The notes beneath the pieces are model-generated. The model had not been told where the DNA came from. It searched no databases and saw nothing but the letters and a program-made list of their open reading frames with translations. 30,243 nt of DNA, taken from assembly GCA_050732775.1 (NCBI GenBank), contig JBOHRN010000047.1, positions 1 through 30,243 on the forward strand, read 5' to 3'. Below are positions 22,011 through 30,207 of this stretch, one piece after another. The position numbers and the translations under genes are program-made. Every line of letters starts with the position of its first letter. Positions within the stretch are counted from its first letter, which is position 1. The stretch is from JBOHRN01 sp050732775. Its GTDB lineage: Bacteria > Gemmatimonadota > Gemmatimonadetes > Longimicrobiales > Longimicrobiaceae.

Positions 22011-22047
22011 AACCTTTACGCGCGGCCCGGGACCAGTGACCTGTGAC

Positions 22048-22746
22048 ATGAGCGCACGCATCCTGGTGGTTGATGACGAGCCCGATATTTCGGCCTTGGT
22101 GGCTTACCATCTGGCCAAGGAGAGCTATCGGGTCAGCACCGCCTCGGACGGTCCCGAGGCGTTGCAAGCGATCGAAGCCGACCGGCCCGACCTGGTGGTG
22201 CTAGACCTGATGCTACCCGGCATGTCCGGTTTGGAAGTGTTGGAAGAGCTGCGACGGCGCCCCGAGACGAACGGCGTGCCCGTGCTCCTGCTCACCGCCC
22301 GCAAGGAGGAGGAAGACCGGGTCGAGGGGCTCCGGCTCGGCGCCGACGACTACCTGGCGAAGCCTTTTTCGCCCCGCGAACTGGTTTTGCGGGTGGGGGC
22401 GGTTCTCCGCCGCGTGCTCCAGCAGCCGCCCCACAGCCGGGGCGGCAAGGTGCTGCGGCTCGGTCCGTTCATGGTAGACACCGACGCGGCCCGGGCCGAG
22501 GCGGGCGGAAAGCCGCTGGACTTGACACCGACGGAGTTTCGGCTCCTGGCGGTGCTGGTCGAGCGCCGGGGCCGGGTGCAAAGCCGTCGGCAGCTGCTAG
22601 AGTCGGTGTGGGAGGTAACTGCCAACATCGCCACCCGCACGGTCGATATGCACGTGCAACGGCTGCGGGGCAAGCTCGGCGAGCACGCGGAGTGGCTGGA
22701 GACGGCGCGTGGGTTCGGTTACAGGTTCAGGACCGAAGCGCCTTAG
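22048..22746 (+). CDS. phoB: PhoB-type response regulator (OmpR family)
   Basis: A 232-residue two-domain regulator. The receiver spans ~1-122 with Asp9-Asp10 and Glu11 (VVDDEPD), phospho-acceptor Asp53 (VVLDLMLPG), the Thr in LLTARKEEEDRV and the Lys in YLAKPFSPREL. A PhoB/OmpR winged-helix domain (~135-230) reads LTPTEFRLLAVLVERRGRVQSRRQLLESVW and RTVDMHVQRLRGKLG. Calling it PhoB rather than another OmpR regulator rests on the paired PhoR-like kinase, the Pho-box-like repeats and the O/P-type porin gene following. The ATG at 22048 is preferred to an upstream GTG (22036) because the conserved MSARILVVDD start follows it. Confidence 0.88.
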   Translation: MSARILVVDDEPDISALVAYHLAKESYRVSTASDGPEALQAIEADRPDLVVLDLMLPGMSGLEVLEELRRRPETNGVPVLLLTARKEEEDRVEGLRLGADDYLAKPFSPRELVLRVGAVLRRVLQQPPHSRGGKVLRLGPFMVDTDAARAEAGGKPLDLTPTEFRLLAVLVERRGRVQSRRQLLESVWEVTANIATRTVDMHVQRLRGKLGEHAEWLETARGFGYRFRTEAP

Positions 22747-22835
22747 CTCTCGCTATCCGAACACCCCGTCTTTCCCTACTTTCACCACTCTGAGCTCCCG
22801 CTTCTGGAAGGCGTACCCGCACCTCCCGGTAACTC

Positions 22836-24245
22836 ATGCGCCCGCGCGCCTTACGCTTTTTGTTTGGTTACATCTTCCTCGTCGTGGGGCTGGTGGTGGT
22901 GTTGGGGGTGGGCGTCGACGCCGTCCTTGAGCGGGGGCTAGCCGGAGCAGAGCTTACGCCGGAGCGGCTGCTCCGGCTGAAGAGAGAGGTGCGCGGCTTT
23001 ATCCTCGCTGCTGGCCTTGCCGCCCTGGTGATTGCCGGAGCCCTCCTGCTCGGCTACATCGTGACCGTGACGCGGCCCCTGCGGCGGTTGGCGGCGGCGG
23101 CCCACGCCATGGCGGGCGGAGCCCTGGACCGCCGCGTGCCCGAGAACCGGAACGACGAGCTGGGAGACCTCGGGCGAGCTCTCAACTCGCTGTCCGGAGA
23201 GCTTCGCCAGCGGCTCTCCCAGCTCGAGGAGGAGCGGGCCGAAATGCAGGCGCTGATAGACTCCATGTCCGAGGGGGTGCTGGCGGTCGGCGCGGACGGA
23301 ACCGTTCGCCGGACCAACCCGGCGGCCCGCGCTATCTTTTCCTTGCGCGCGGAAACCAGGGGGATGCGCTCCGAGACCGTCGCCCGCCAGCCCGAATTCC
23401 GGCAGCTGGTGGCTCGGGTCCTGGCCGGGGAGTCGGTGCTCCCGGTTGAGTTACCGCACGGCCGCTGCCACCTCTTGGCCACCGCCCAACCCCTGCCCAC
23501 GGGCGGCGGCGTGCTGGTTTTTCTTGACGTCTCGGAGTTGAGGCGACTGGAGGGGGTGAGGCGCGACTTCGTGGCCAACGCCTCGCACGAGCTCAAGACC
23601 CCGTTGACCGCGATCCGCGGTTTCGCCGAGACCCTGGCCGACGATGTGGTGCCGGACGACCTGCGCCGCCGCTTCGCCGAGACCATCCGCATGCACGCCG
23701 GCCGTCTGCAAGGGGTGGTTGACGACCTGCTGGACCTCTCGCGCCTCGAGTCCGGTGGCTGGCGGGTCGAGCCCGAGCCGCTCTTACTGCGGTCGCTGGC
23801 CGAGGAGGCGTGGCGCGGGGTCGGCGGCGGGCAGCCCGGCGAGAAGGGGGTTGGGCTCGAGTTGGAAGTGGCCCCGGAAGCCGAGCGGGTGCTCGCGGAC
23901 GCCGACGGCATTCGGCTCATACTCGGCAACCTCTTCGCTAACAGCGTCCGCTACTCGGAGCCGGGCTCGCGCATCACCCTCCGCGCACGCCGCTCAGCGG
24001 AGCAAGAGATGCTGCTGGTGGAGGTCGCGGACACCGGAACCGGCATCCCCTCCGTCGACTTGCCGCGTGTTTTCGAACGCTTTTACCGGGTAGATCCGGC
24101 CCGCTCGCGCGCCGAGGGCGGCACCGGGCTGGGGTTGGCCATCGTCAAGCACCTGGTCGAGGCGCACGGTGGCCGGGTGGGGGCCGAGAGTGAACTGGGG
24201 AAGGGAACCGTGATCCGCTTTACCCTCCCGGTTGCGGCTTCGTGA
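22836..24245 (+). CDS. phoR: PhoR-type membrane histidine kinase
   Basis: A 469-residue sensor with two membrane helices (about 8-30 and 54-77) separated by only ~25 residues. It therefore has no real periplasmic sensor domain, as in PhoR of E. coli. A HAMP-like linker (78-130), a PAS domain (136-235), HisKA with His251 in FVANASHELKTPLTAIRGF, and HATPase_c with NLFANSVRYSEP, DTGTGIP and GTGLGLAIV follow. In the family PhoR reads phosphate status via PstSCAB/PhoU; neither is in the window. ATG 22836 is the first possible start after an in-frame stop at 22830. There is an 89-bp gap after phoB with no gene. Its TGA overlaps the Pho repeats of the next gene. Confidence 0.88.
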   Translation: MRPRALRFLFGYIFLVVGLVVVLGVGVDAVLERGLAGAELTPERLLRLKREVRGFILAAGLAALVIAGALLLGYIVTVTRPLRRLAAAAHAMAGGALDRRVPENRNDELGDLGRALNSLSGELRQRLSQLEEERAEMQALIDSMSEGVLAVGADGTVRRTNPAARAIFSLRAETRGMRSETVARQPEFRQLVARVLAGESVLPVELPHGRCHLLATAQPLPTGGGVLVFLDVSELRRLEGVRRDFVANASHELKTPLTAIRGFAETLADDVVPDDLRRRFAETIRMHAGRLQGVVDDLLDLSRLESGGWRVEPEPLLLRSLAEEAWRGVGGGQPGEKGVGLELEVAPEAERVLADADGIRLILGNLFANSVRYSEPGSRITLRARRSAEQEMLLVEVADTGTGIPSVDLPRVFERFYRVDPARSRAEGGTGLGLAIVKHLVEAHGGRVGAESELGKGTVIRFTLPVAAS

Positions 24246-24259
24246 CATTTCCGTTACAT
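24231..24259 (+). promoter_or_regulatory. Pho-box-like repeats upstream of the porin gene
   Basis: GTTGCGG (24231), GTGACAT (24242) and GTTACAT (24253) again run at 11-bp pitch with 4-bp spacers. The last two are the best match to E. coli-style CTGTCAT repeats in the window. They overlap the phoR stop codon. No convincing -10 stands at the expected place; TACCTG at 24283 is a weak option. Confidence 0.55.
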
Positions 24260-24314
24260 CGGTGCGGCTCGCGAACGGTGGCTACCTGTAATACCCGGAC
24301 CGCGTCCGCCGCCC

Positions 24315-25298
24315 ATGCCTCTCCGACTCATCGGCTTTCTCTGGCTGTCAGCTCTGCTACTTCCGCTCGCGGCTGCCGCCCAGCACCCCGGCCTCGAAAT
24401 CGGAGGGCGCCTGCAGCCATACTTCGCCACCAGCTCGGTGGATTCGATGCCGGCGTCGGCGTTCTCTCTCCGGCGGGCGCGGCTAGAGCTGGAGGCGCGG
24501 GTGGACGAACGGTTGAGTGGCAAGTTCCAGGTGGAGTTCGCCGGGTCGGCACCCGAGCTCAAAGACGCCTACGTCCGGTTGGACCCCTGGCCGTGGCTGG
24601 GGGTGCTGGCGGGGCAGGCCAAGCGCCCGTTCAGCCGTATCGAGCTGAGCAGCTCCAGCCGTATGCCGCCGGTCGAGCGGGGGGTACAGATAGCCGGGCT
24701 GGACGCCCTGGACCACTACCGCCTGATCAAGGCGCAGGGGTACGCGGGCCGGGGGCTCGGCGTACAGCTGCTCGGCACCTTTCAGGAGCTACCGCTCTCG
24801 CCCGCGGTCAGGGCGGGGCTCTTCAACGGCCCAGAGGGGGTGGCGGAGCCGGCCGCCCGGTTTACCCTTGCACCGTTGCGGGGATTGGAGTTGGGGGCAG
24901 GGTGGAGCCGCCGCGCTTTTGAGGGCGGTAGCGAGGGCGACGCTTGGGAGGCAGACCTGGAGTACCGCCCAGCGAACGGCCGTTTCTGGCTTGCCGGCGA
25001 GGTGGCATGGGGAGAGTTTGACGCGGTGGCGGAGGTGGCTTTTCGCGGTGCCCAGGGGTGGGTGTCGTACGGCTTTCCCTTGGCCGCGGGGCCGTTTTCC
25101 CGCTGGGAGCCGTCGCTGCGTGCGAGCCGGGGGTGGCTAGAGAGCCCTCCGGCGGCTGGCGGACTGCTCCTGACGCCGGGCGTGAACCTCTACCTGGAAG
25201 GGGCCAACCGCTTGATGTTGAACTACGACCGCTGGCTCGGCGGCGATGGTTCGGAAGACGCCTCGAGTGTAAAGGTCCTTTTCCAGCTCTTTTTCTGA
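24315..25298 (+). CDS. Porin O/P family outer-membrane protein (phosphate-selective type)
   Basis: A 327-residue predicted beta-barrel. The cleavable signal peptide reads MPLRLIGFLWLSALLLPLAAAAQ. It then has the OprO/OprP-like opening GGRLQPYFATSS, FSLRRARLELEARVDERLSGKFQVEFAG, LKDAYVRLDPWPWLGVLAGQAKRPFS, and the barrel closes with an aromatic terminus (VKVLFQLFF). Pseudomonas OprP is induced by phosphate starvation and passes phosphate. Barrel strands alternate as expected, but the specificity-determining loop-3 Arg ladder cannot be judged from the sequence alone. It lies behind phoBR with its own Pho-box-like repeats. At 327 residues it is shorter than OprP (~440), so it is a compact member. 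Confidence 0.8.
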   Translation: MPLRLIGFLWLSALLLPLAAAAQHPGLEIGGRLQPYFATSSVDSMPASAFSLRRARLELEARVDERLSGKFQVEFAGSAPELKDAYVRLDPWPWLGVLAGQAKRPFSRIELSSSSRMPPVERGVQIAGLDALDHYRLIKAQGYAGRGLGVQLLGTFQELPLSPAVRAGLFNGPEGVAEPAARFTLAPLRGLELGAGWSRRAFEGGSEGDAWEADLEYRPANGRFWLAGEVAWGEFDAVAEVAFRGAQGWVSYGFPLAAGPFSRWEPSLRASRGWLESPPAAGGLLLTPGVNLYLEGANRLMLNYDRWLGGDGSEDASSVKVLFQLFF

Positions 25299-25300
25299 GC

Positions 25301-25323
25301 GCCAGGGGTGCTCCTGGCACCCC
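25301..25323 (+). terminator. GC-rich hairpin after the porin gene
   Basis: GGGGTGC (25305-25311), a 5-nt loop and GCACCCC (25317-25323) form a perfect 7-bp stem. It overlaps an alternative hairpin of GCCAGG and CCTGGC (25301-25306 with 25313-25318). The stem is followed not by a T-tract but by the Pho-box-like repeat of the next gene at 25325. Terminator by position and stem strength. Confidence 0.45.
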
Positions 25324-25324
25324 C

Positions 25325-25364
25325 GTTACCAGACCGGTACGCCAGCGCGGCTACCCCGTTACAG
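25325..25364 (+). promoter_or_regulatory. Pho-box-like repeats upstream of the TonB receptor gene
   Basis: GTTACCA (25325) and GGTACGC (25336) are 11 bp apart, and GTTACAG (25358) sits in the same phase three turns on; the unit at 25347 is poor. Positions 25324-25343 match the phoB operator at 16 of 20 bases. A TAGCTT -10 candidate is at 25391-25396, ahead of the TTG start at 25427. Confidence 0.5.
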
Positions 25365-25426
25365 CCGAACGCAACCCTTAGGACGCAGGCTAGCTTTCAG
25401 CGTCCACCATCTTTAGGGGGGTTCGG

Positions 25427-28279
25427 TTGTACGTCTCACCAGCGTTATTACTCTGCGGCCGGGTCTGGCGACTGCGCCTCGCCACCCTCTTCGCCGCCTC
25501 CTTGGTGGCGTGGTCTTTTTCCAGCGACGGTCTCGCCGCCCAGAGCGCGCCCGAATCCACCGGCCAGATAACCGGCAGGGTAGTCAGTTCGGCCGACGCC
25601 GGACCGGTGAACAGCGCCACCCTGCAAGTCGAAGGGCTTGGCATCGGCGGCCTCAGCGACCTGGACGGACGCTACCGTCTCGGCGGCGTTCCTCCGGGCA
25701 CGCACACCCTAGTGGTCCAGCGCCTCGGCTACGCCACCAAGCGTATCACCGGCGTGGCGGTGGCCCAGGGAGAGATCGAAGAGCTGGACGTGGTACTCGA
25801 GTCCGAAGTCGTGGCGCTGGAGGGGGTCACCGTGACGGCCGAGCGGGCGCGCGGCAGCGCCTCCGCCCTGCTCAACCGGCGCCGCACCGCCGACGCGGTG
25901 CTGGACGCTGTCGGCTCGGCCGAGATCTCGCGCACGACGGCGGGCAACGCGGCCGACGTGGCCAAGCGGATGACCGGCGTGACCGTGACCGGCGGCCGCT
26001 ACGTGTACGTGCGCGGCTTGGGCGAGCGCTACAGCCAGACCTCCTTGAACGGCTCTCCCCTGCCCAGTCCCGAGCCCGAACGCGAAGTGGTGCCACTAGA
26101 CCTTTTCCCGGCTGGATTCCTGGAGTCCATCACGGCTCAGAAGACGTACACCCCGGACCTTCCGGGCGACTTCTCCGGTGCCAACGTGGCGATCGAGACC
26201 AAAGAGTTTCCCGCCCAACTCTCGCTGAGCGTCGGCGTGGGCACCAGCTTCAACTCGGAGAGCCAGTTTCGCCAAAACTTCCTGACTTACGACGGCGGCT
26301 CGTTAGACTTTCTGGGTATCGACGACGGCACCCGGGCACTCCCCGAAATGGTCGAGGAGGTGTTGGGCAAAGACGGCCGCGTACCCGACGACCCCGCCCT
26401 GCGCGAGCGGCTGGGCCAGGAGTTTCCGCTCAACTTCACCCCGTACCCGGTCACTACTCCGCTCAACCGGAGCTTCGACTTCTCCTTGGGCACCCGGGTC
26501 ACCCTGTTCGGCAAGGACCTCGGCTTTCTGCTGGCCGCCACCTACTCGGATGACTACTCGCGCCGGGAAGAGATCGAGCGAAAGCACCGGTCCAGCTCGT
26601 TTAACCCGGAGATTCCCGACGAGCGCCGGGTCCCGGACGTGGACTACCTGTTCAACACCAGCAACCGCCGCGTGGACTGGGGAGGCATAGGCAACTTCAC
26701 ACTCCTGCTTTCACCCAGGAGCAAGCTGTCGCTCAAGACCGCCTACAACCGCAGCAGCGATGACGAGGCGCGTGTCTTTACCGGAGCCAACCGGGAAGAC
26801 TTGGGCGCCGACATCAGGAGCGACCGGCTGCGCTTCGTGGCGCGTTCCCTGGCGTGGGCCCAACTCTCGGGTGAGCACGTGACACCCCTGCTGGACTCCC
26901 GCCTGGAGTGGCGGCTCACCGGGGCGCGCGCCACCCGCGACGAACCGGCGCTGCGCCAGGCTGTCTATCTGCGCGGCTTCAACCAGCCCGAAGAAACCCC
27001 CCGCTACCTGCATAGCTTCAACGAGAGCGGCCGCTACTTTTACAGCGACCTCGGCGACAATGACTTCTCTGCTCGAGCCGACTGGGAGGTACCGCTGCCG
27101 TGGTGGGGAGGCCGCGGCGGCTCGGTCAAGGCAGGGGCGATGTGGCGGCTCAGGGAGCGCGACTTCAACGCCCGCCGTTTTCACTGGGAGTTCGACAACG
27201 GCGTGGTGGCCGACGACATCGAGTCGGCGCTCGACGATGGCGCTATCGTCGGAAGCAACGACCGGGAGCCCGGCGAATTCGTGCTCGACGACGTCTTCGA
27301 ACCGGGTGACAGGTACGGCGTCCTCGACCGGCGCGGCGCCGGTTACGTCATGGTGGAGATCCCCCTTACCCGCGGGCTGCGGGCCATCGGGGGTGCCCGG
27401 GTAGAGCGTTACTCCCTGGAGCTTTCTTCGCGCGACTCTCTTTTCGCGGACGTAGAGAACAGTGACGTATTGCCAGCCCTCAATCTGGTGTACGCCCTTA
27501 CCCCGCGCATGAATCTGCGAGCCGCCGCCAGCCAGACCCTAGACCGGCCCGAGTTCCGCGAGCTGGCCCCCTTCGGGTTCACCGAGGCAACCAGCTTGCG
27601 CAAACTGTCAGGCAACCCCTCCTTGAAGGTGGCCCGCTTGAGGAGCGGCGACCTCCGCTGGGAGTGGTTCCCCCGGCCCAATGAGCTACTCTCAGTCAGC
27701 GCTTTCTACAAGGAGCTGAAGAACCCCATCGAGCAGGTCCTCATAGCCACCGCCTCGTCGGCGGCGTACTCGTACCAGAACGCGGAAAACGGGCGTATCT
27801 TTGGGGTCGAGTTCGACGCCCGCCTCGGGCTGGGCTCTATCTCGCCGCGCCTGGCGCCCCTGACGGCCCAAGTCAACGCCGCCTTGGTTGATTCCGAGGT
27901 CAACGTGGTAGAGAAGGGCACCTTCATACCCACCAATCCGGTCCGGCCCTTGGAGGGCCAGGCGCCGTACGTAGTCAACGCCAGCTTGTTGTACGCACGG
28001 GGCGGGGGGATCGAAACTGGGCTCTTCTACAACCTTACGGGCAAGCGGCTGGCCGCGGCGGGCGGAAACGGCCTGCCCGACATCGATCAAAGGTCACGGC
28101 ACCAGCTCGACGCCACCTTCAGGGCACCGCTGGCGGGGGGGATAACGCTCAAACTCAAGGGGTCCAACCTGCTGGGCGCCGAACACGTATGGGAGCAGTC
28201 GCAGAACGGCATCACCCTGTTGCAGAGGCGCTACCAGCCGGGCCGGAGCTTCTCGCTCGGGCTTTCCGCCGATTTGTGA
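25427..28279 (+). CDS. TonB-dependent receptor with carboxypeptidase-regulatory-like domain
   Basis: A 950-residue outer-membrane active transporter. The signal region ends near LAAQS (residue ~39). A CarboxypepD_reg-like beta-sandwich follows (~47-125, GQITGRVVSSADAGPVNSATL, GVPPGTHTLVVQRLGY). The plug spans ~150-258 (ADVAKRMTGVTVTGGRYVYVRGLGERYSQ, FLESITAQKTYTPDLPGDFSGANVAIET), then a 22-strand-type barrel ends in RSFSLGLSADL. Such receptors take up siderophores, glycans or other large ligands using ExbBD-TonB energy. The start is a TTG preceded by a strong AGGGGGG; no better start is visible. Pho-box-like repeats lie upstream, pointing to phosphate starvation rather than iron control, by inference. 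The ligand is unknown. Confidence 0.9.
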   Translation: MYVSPALLLCGRVWRLRLATLFAASLVAWSFSSDGLAAQSAPESTGQITGRVVSSADAGPVNSATLQVEGLGIGGLSDLDGRYRLGGVPPGTHTLVVQRLGYATKRITGVAVAQGEIEELDVVLESEVVALEGVTVTAERARGSASALLNRRRTADAVLDAVGSAEISRTTAGNAADVAKRMTGVTVTGGRYVYVRGLGERYSQTSLNGSPLPSPEPEREVVPLDLFPAGFLESITAQKTYTPDLPGDFSGANVAIETKEFPAQLSLSVGVGTSFNSESQFRQNFLTYDGGSLDFLGIDDGTRALPEMVEEVLGKDGRVPDDPALRERLGQEFPLNFTPYPVTTPLNRSFDFSLGTRVTLFGKDLGFLLAATYSDDYSRREEIERKHRSSSFNPEIPDERRVPDVDYLFNTSNRRVDWGGIGNFTLLLSPRSKLSLKTAYNRSSDDEARVFTGANREDLGADIRSDRLRFVARSLAWAQLSGEHVTPLLDSRLEWRLTGARATRDEPALRQAVYLRGFNQPEETPRYLHSFNESGRYFYSDLGDNDFSARADWEVPLPWWGGRGGSVKAGAMWRLRERDFNARRFHWEFDNGVVADDIESALDDGAIVGSNDREPGEFVLDDVFEPGDRYGVLDRRGAGYVMVEIPLTRGLRAIGGARVERYSLELSSRDSLFADVENSDVLPALNLVYALTPRMNLRAAASQTLDRPEFRELAPFGFTEATSLRKLSGNPSLKVARLRSGDLRWEWFPRPNELLSVSAFYKELKNPIEQVLIATASSAAYSYQNAENGRIFGVEFDARLGLGSISPRLAPLTAQVNAALVDSEVNVVEKGTFIPTNPVRPLEGQAPYVVNASLLYARGGGIETGLFYNLTGKRLAAAGGNGLPDIDQRSRHQLDATFRAPLAGGITLKLKGSNLLGAEHVWEQSQNGITLLQRRYQPGRSFSLGLSADL

Positions 28280-28306
28280 GCAGCTGGAACAAGCCACTAC
28301 ACAGTT

Positions 28307-28349
28307 GGGACCGGATGGTTACGAAAGGGTCACATAGCGCAGCTATGAT
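28307..28349 (+). promoter_or_regulatory. Pho-box-like repeats and -10 upstream of the lipoprotein gene
   Basis: GGGACCG (28307), GTTACGA (28318) and GTCACAT (28329) stand at exact 11-bp steps with 4-bp spacers. Eight bp after the last comes TATGAT (28344-28349), 5 of 6 to the -10 consensus. The 8-bp gap equals that at the phoB promoter. The predicted leader is ~55 nt to ATG 28411, with AGGGAG 4 nt before it. Confidence 0.55.
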
Positions 28350-28410
28350 GGGGGGTGTTGGCCGCCGCTAGCCAGCCCCGTTCACCTCACACGAACCTCA
28401 GAGGGAGATC

Positions 28411-30207
28411 ATGCTAGGGAATGCGAACAGGACACTGATGGGACTAACGTTCATCGCCGCCGTCGGGTTGGCGGGGTGCGATGGCAACGGAACCGACCCC
28501 GAGCCGCTGCCCGGAGAAGCCACTAACCTCCAGGTATCAGTGGAGGAGAACACAGCCACGGCGACCTGGAGCCCGGGCGCTAACGTGGAGAGCCAGCGGG
28601 CAGAACTCGCCGGTACCACCACCGGCTCGGTTACTCTAGGGGCCACCGAGAGCAGCCACGTCTTCAGTGACCTCGAGTTCGGGGGTTCATACTCCGTGCA
28701 GGTGGTCTCCGTAAACCCGGAGGGGGAGACGCGCAGCAACTCCATCGCCTTCTCCATCCAGGACCCCGACGACCCCTTCGTGCGGGTCACCAACGACGTT
28801 CTTAGCGACCAGACCTGGACCAGTGACAAGGTCTACATCCTGGAAGGGGTGATCTTCGTGGGACGCGACGTGGGTCGTGGGGGAGACGACCCCAACGGCA
28901 CTCCGGTGACTCTGACCATTGAGCCGGGGACCACCATCGTGGGCGCCAAGGGGGTGTCGGCGCGGGGCAGCTACCTGGTGGTATCGCGGGGCTCACAACT
29001 CATAGCCGACGCCCACAACTCCGATTTCGGCGGTAGCGGCCAGTGCGAGCGGCCGGCCGAGGAGGACGTGATAGTGTTCACCAGCGTCGAACCGCGCGGC
29101 CAGCGCGCCCGGGGCGACTGGGGAGGGCTCATCATCAACGGCCGGGCCCCCAGCAACGCGGGCGACGAAGCCGAGGGCGAGGGTGACTCAGGCACCTACG
29201 GCGGCCCGGACGAGATGGACGGCAGCGGAGTCTTGCGCGGAGTGCGGGTCGAGTTTGCGGGCGACGACGTGACCGCCAACGACCAACTCAACGGCATCGC
29301 CTACCAGGGAGTGGGCCACGGCACCACCGTCTGCTACGTACAGGTCCACCACAACGTGGACGACGGCACCGAACCGTTCGGGGTTGGTCCCACCCAGACC
29401 CACATGGTGATGACCGGTATCGGCGACGACAGCTTCGACGGCACCGACGGCTACAACGGCTTCCTCCAGTTCGGTATCGCCCAGCAGGTCGGTGACGACG
29501 CCGATAACGGTTTCGAGTTCAGTAGCGACGGCGACGAGACCAATGTGCACCCCCGTTCCACCGCCGTGGTGGCCAACGTTACCTTGGTGGGTGCCCGCGA
29601 GGGGATTGCTCCCGGAAACACGGTGGGGCCGGAGAGCGACGTGGGCGTGCTCCTGCGCGAGGGCTCGCACTTCCGGCTCTATAACAACATTGTAACCGGC
29701 TTCGGCTCCAGCGGCTTCGACGTGGAGGGAGCGCTCGCCGCCCAGAACGCGGACAACCGCATGGCGGGCGAAACCGATCCCAACGAAGCTCTCAGCTTTG
29801 AAAACAACATCCTTTGGAACAACGCCGGTCGGGACGGCAGCGACGAGAACTTCCGCGACGCTTCGGGCGACGGCTACACCCAGGCCGAGAACAAGCAGTT
29901 CTTCGAGCAGTTCAACAACCTGCTGGCCGACCCCCAACTGCCCGCGTCGGCTTTTAATCTGGGTTCGCTAGACAGCCCGCCGGACTTCACCCCGGCGGCC
30001 ATGCCGGGCGGTTACACCGCCTTTGATGTGTCTGCCCTAAACGACGGCGCGGGTCTGATCATGCCGACCGACGGCAGGCGGCTGGTGGCCACCGACTACG
30101 CCGGCGCGGTGGCGCCGGGGACGGCGTTGAAAGACAGCTGGTACTTCGGCTGGACGGTGTGGAGCGAGGACGGAAGCGACTCGCGTCCGAACCACGAAGG
30201 ACAGTAA
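28411..30207 (+). CDS. Outer-membrane-type lipoprotein with fibronectin-III and parallel-repeat domain
   Basis: A 598-residue lipoprotein with its lipobox at LAGC (Cys23). A fibronectin type III domain (~35-118, NLQVSVEENTATATWSPG, YSVQVVSVNPEG) is followed by a ~400-residue region rich in Gly, Asp and Asn. That region contains GVIFVGRDVG, VTLTIEPGTTIVGAKG, VIVFTS, RGDWGGLIINGRAP and FRLYNNIVTGFGSSGF, the repeated short strands of right-handed beta-helix or Bacteroidota-style secreted proteins. The protein is very acidic. Start ATG with AGGGAG in good position. It follows the TonB receptor and has its own Pho-box-like promoter, so it may be a surface partner that binds the receptor's ligand. 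The ligand and enzymatic activity are unknown. Confidence 0.75.
   Translation: MLGNANRTLMGLTFIAAVGLAGCDGNGTDPEPLPGEATNLQVSVEENTATATWSPGANVESQRAELAGTTTGSVTLGATESSHVFSDLEFGGSYSVQVVSVNPEGETRSNSIAFSIQDPDDPFVRVTNDVLSDQTWTSDKVYILEGVIFVGRDVGRGGDDPNGTPVTLTIEPGTTIVGAKGVSARGSYLVVSRGSQLIADAHNSDFGGSGQCERPAEEDVIVFTSVEPRGQRARGDWGGLIINGRAPSNAGDEAEGEGDSGTYGGPDEMDGSGVLRGVRVEFAGDDVTANDQLNGIAYQGVGHGTTVCYVQVHHNVDDGTEPFGVGPTQTHMVMTGIGDDSFDGTDGYNGFLQFGIAQQVGDDADNGFEFSSDGDETNVHPRSTAVVANVTLVGAREGIAPGNTVGPESDVGVLLREGSHFRLYNNIVTGFGSSGFDVEGALAAQNADNRMAGETDPNEALSFENNILWNNAGRDGSDENFRDASGDGYTQAENKQFFEQFNNLLADPQLPASAFNLGSLDSPPDFTPAAMPGGYTAFDVSALNDGAGLIMPTDGRRLVATDYAGAVAPGTALKDSWYFGWTVWSEDGSDSRPNHEGQ

Noticed and set aside
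22747..22835. A small gene between phoB and phoR
   Set aside because: No frame with a plausible start and ribosome-binding site in the 89 bp; an in-frame stop precedes the phoR ATG directly.
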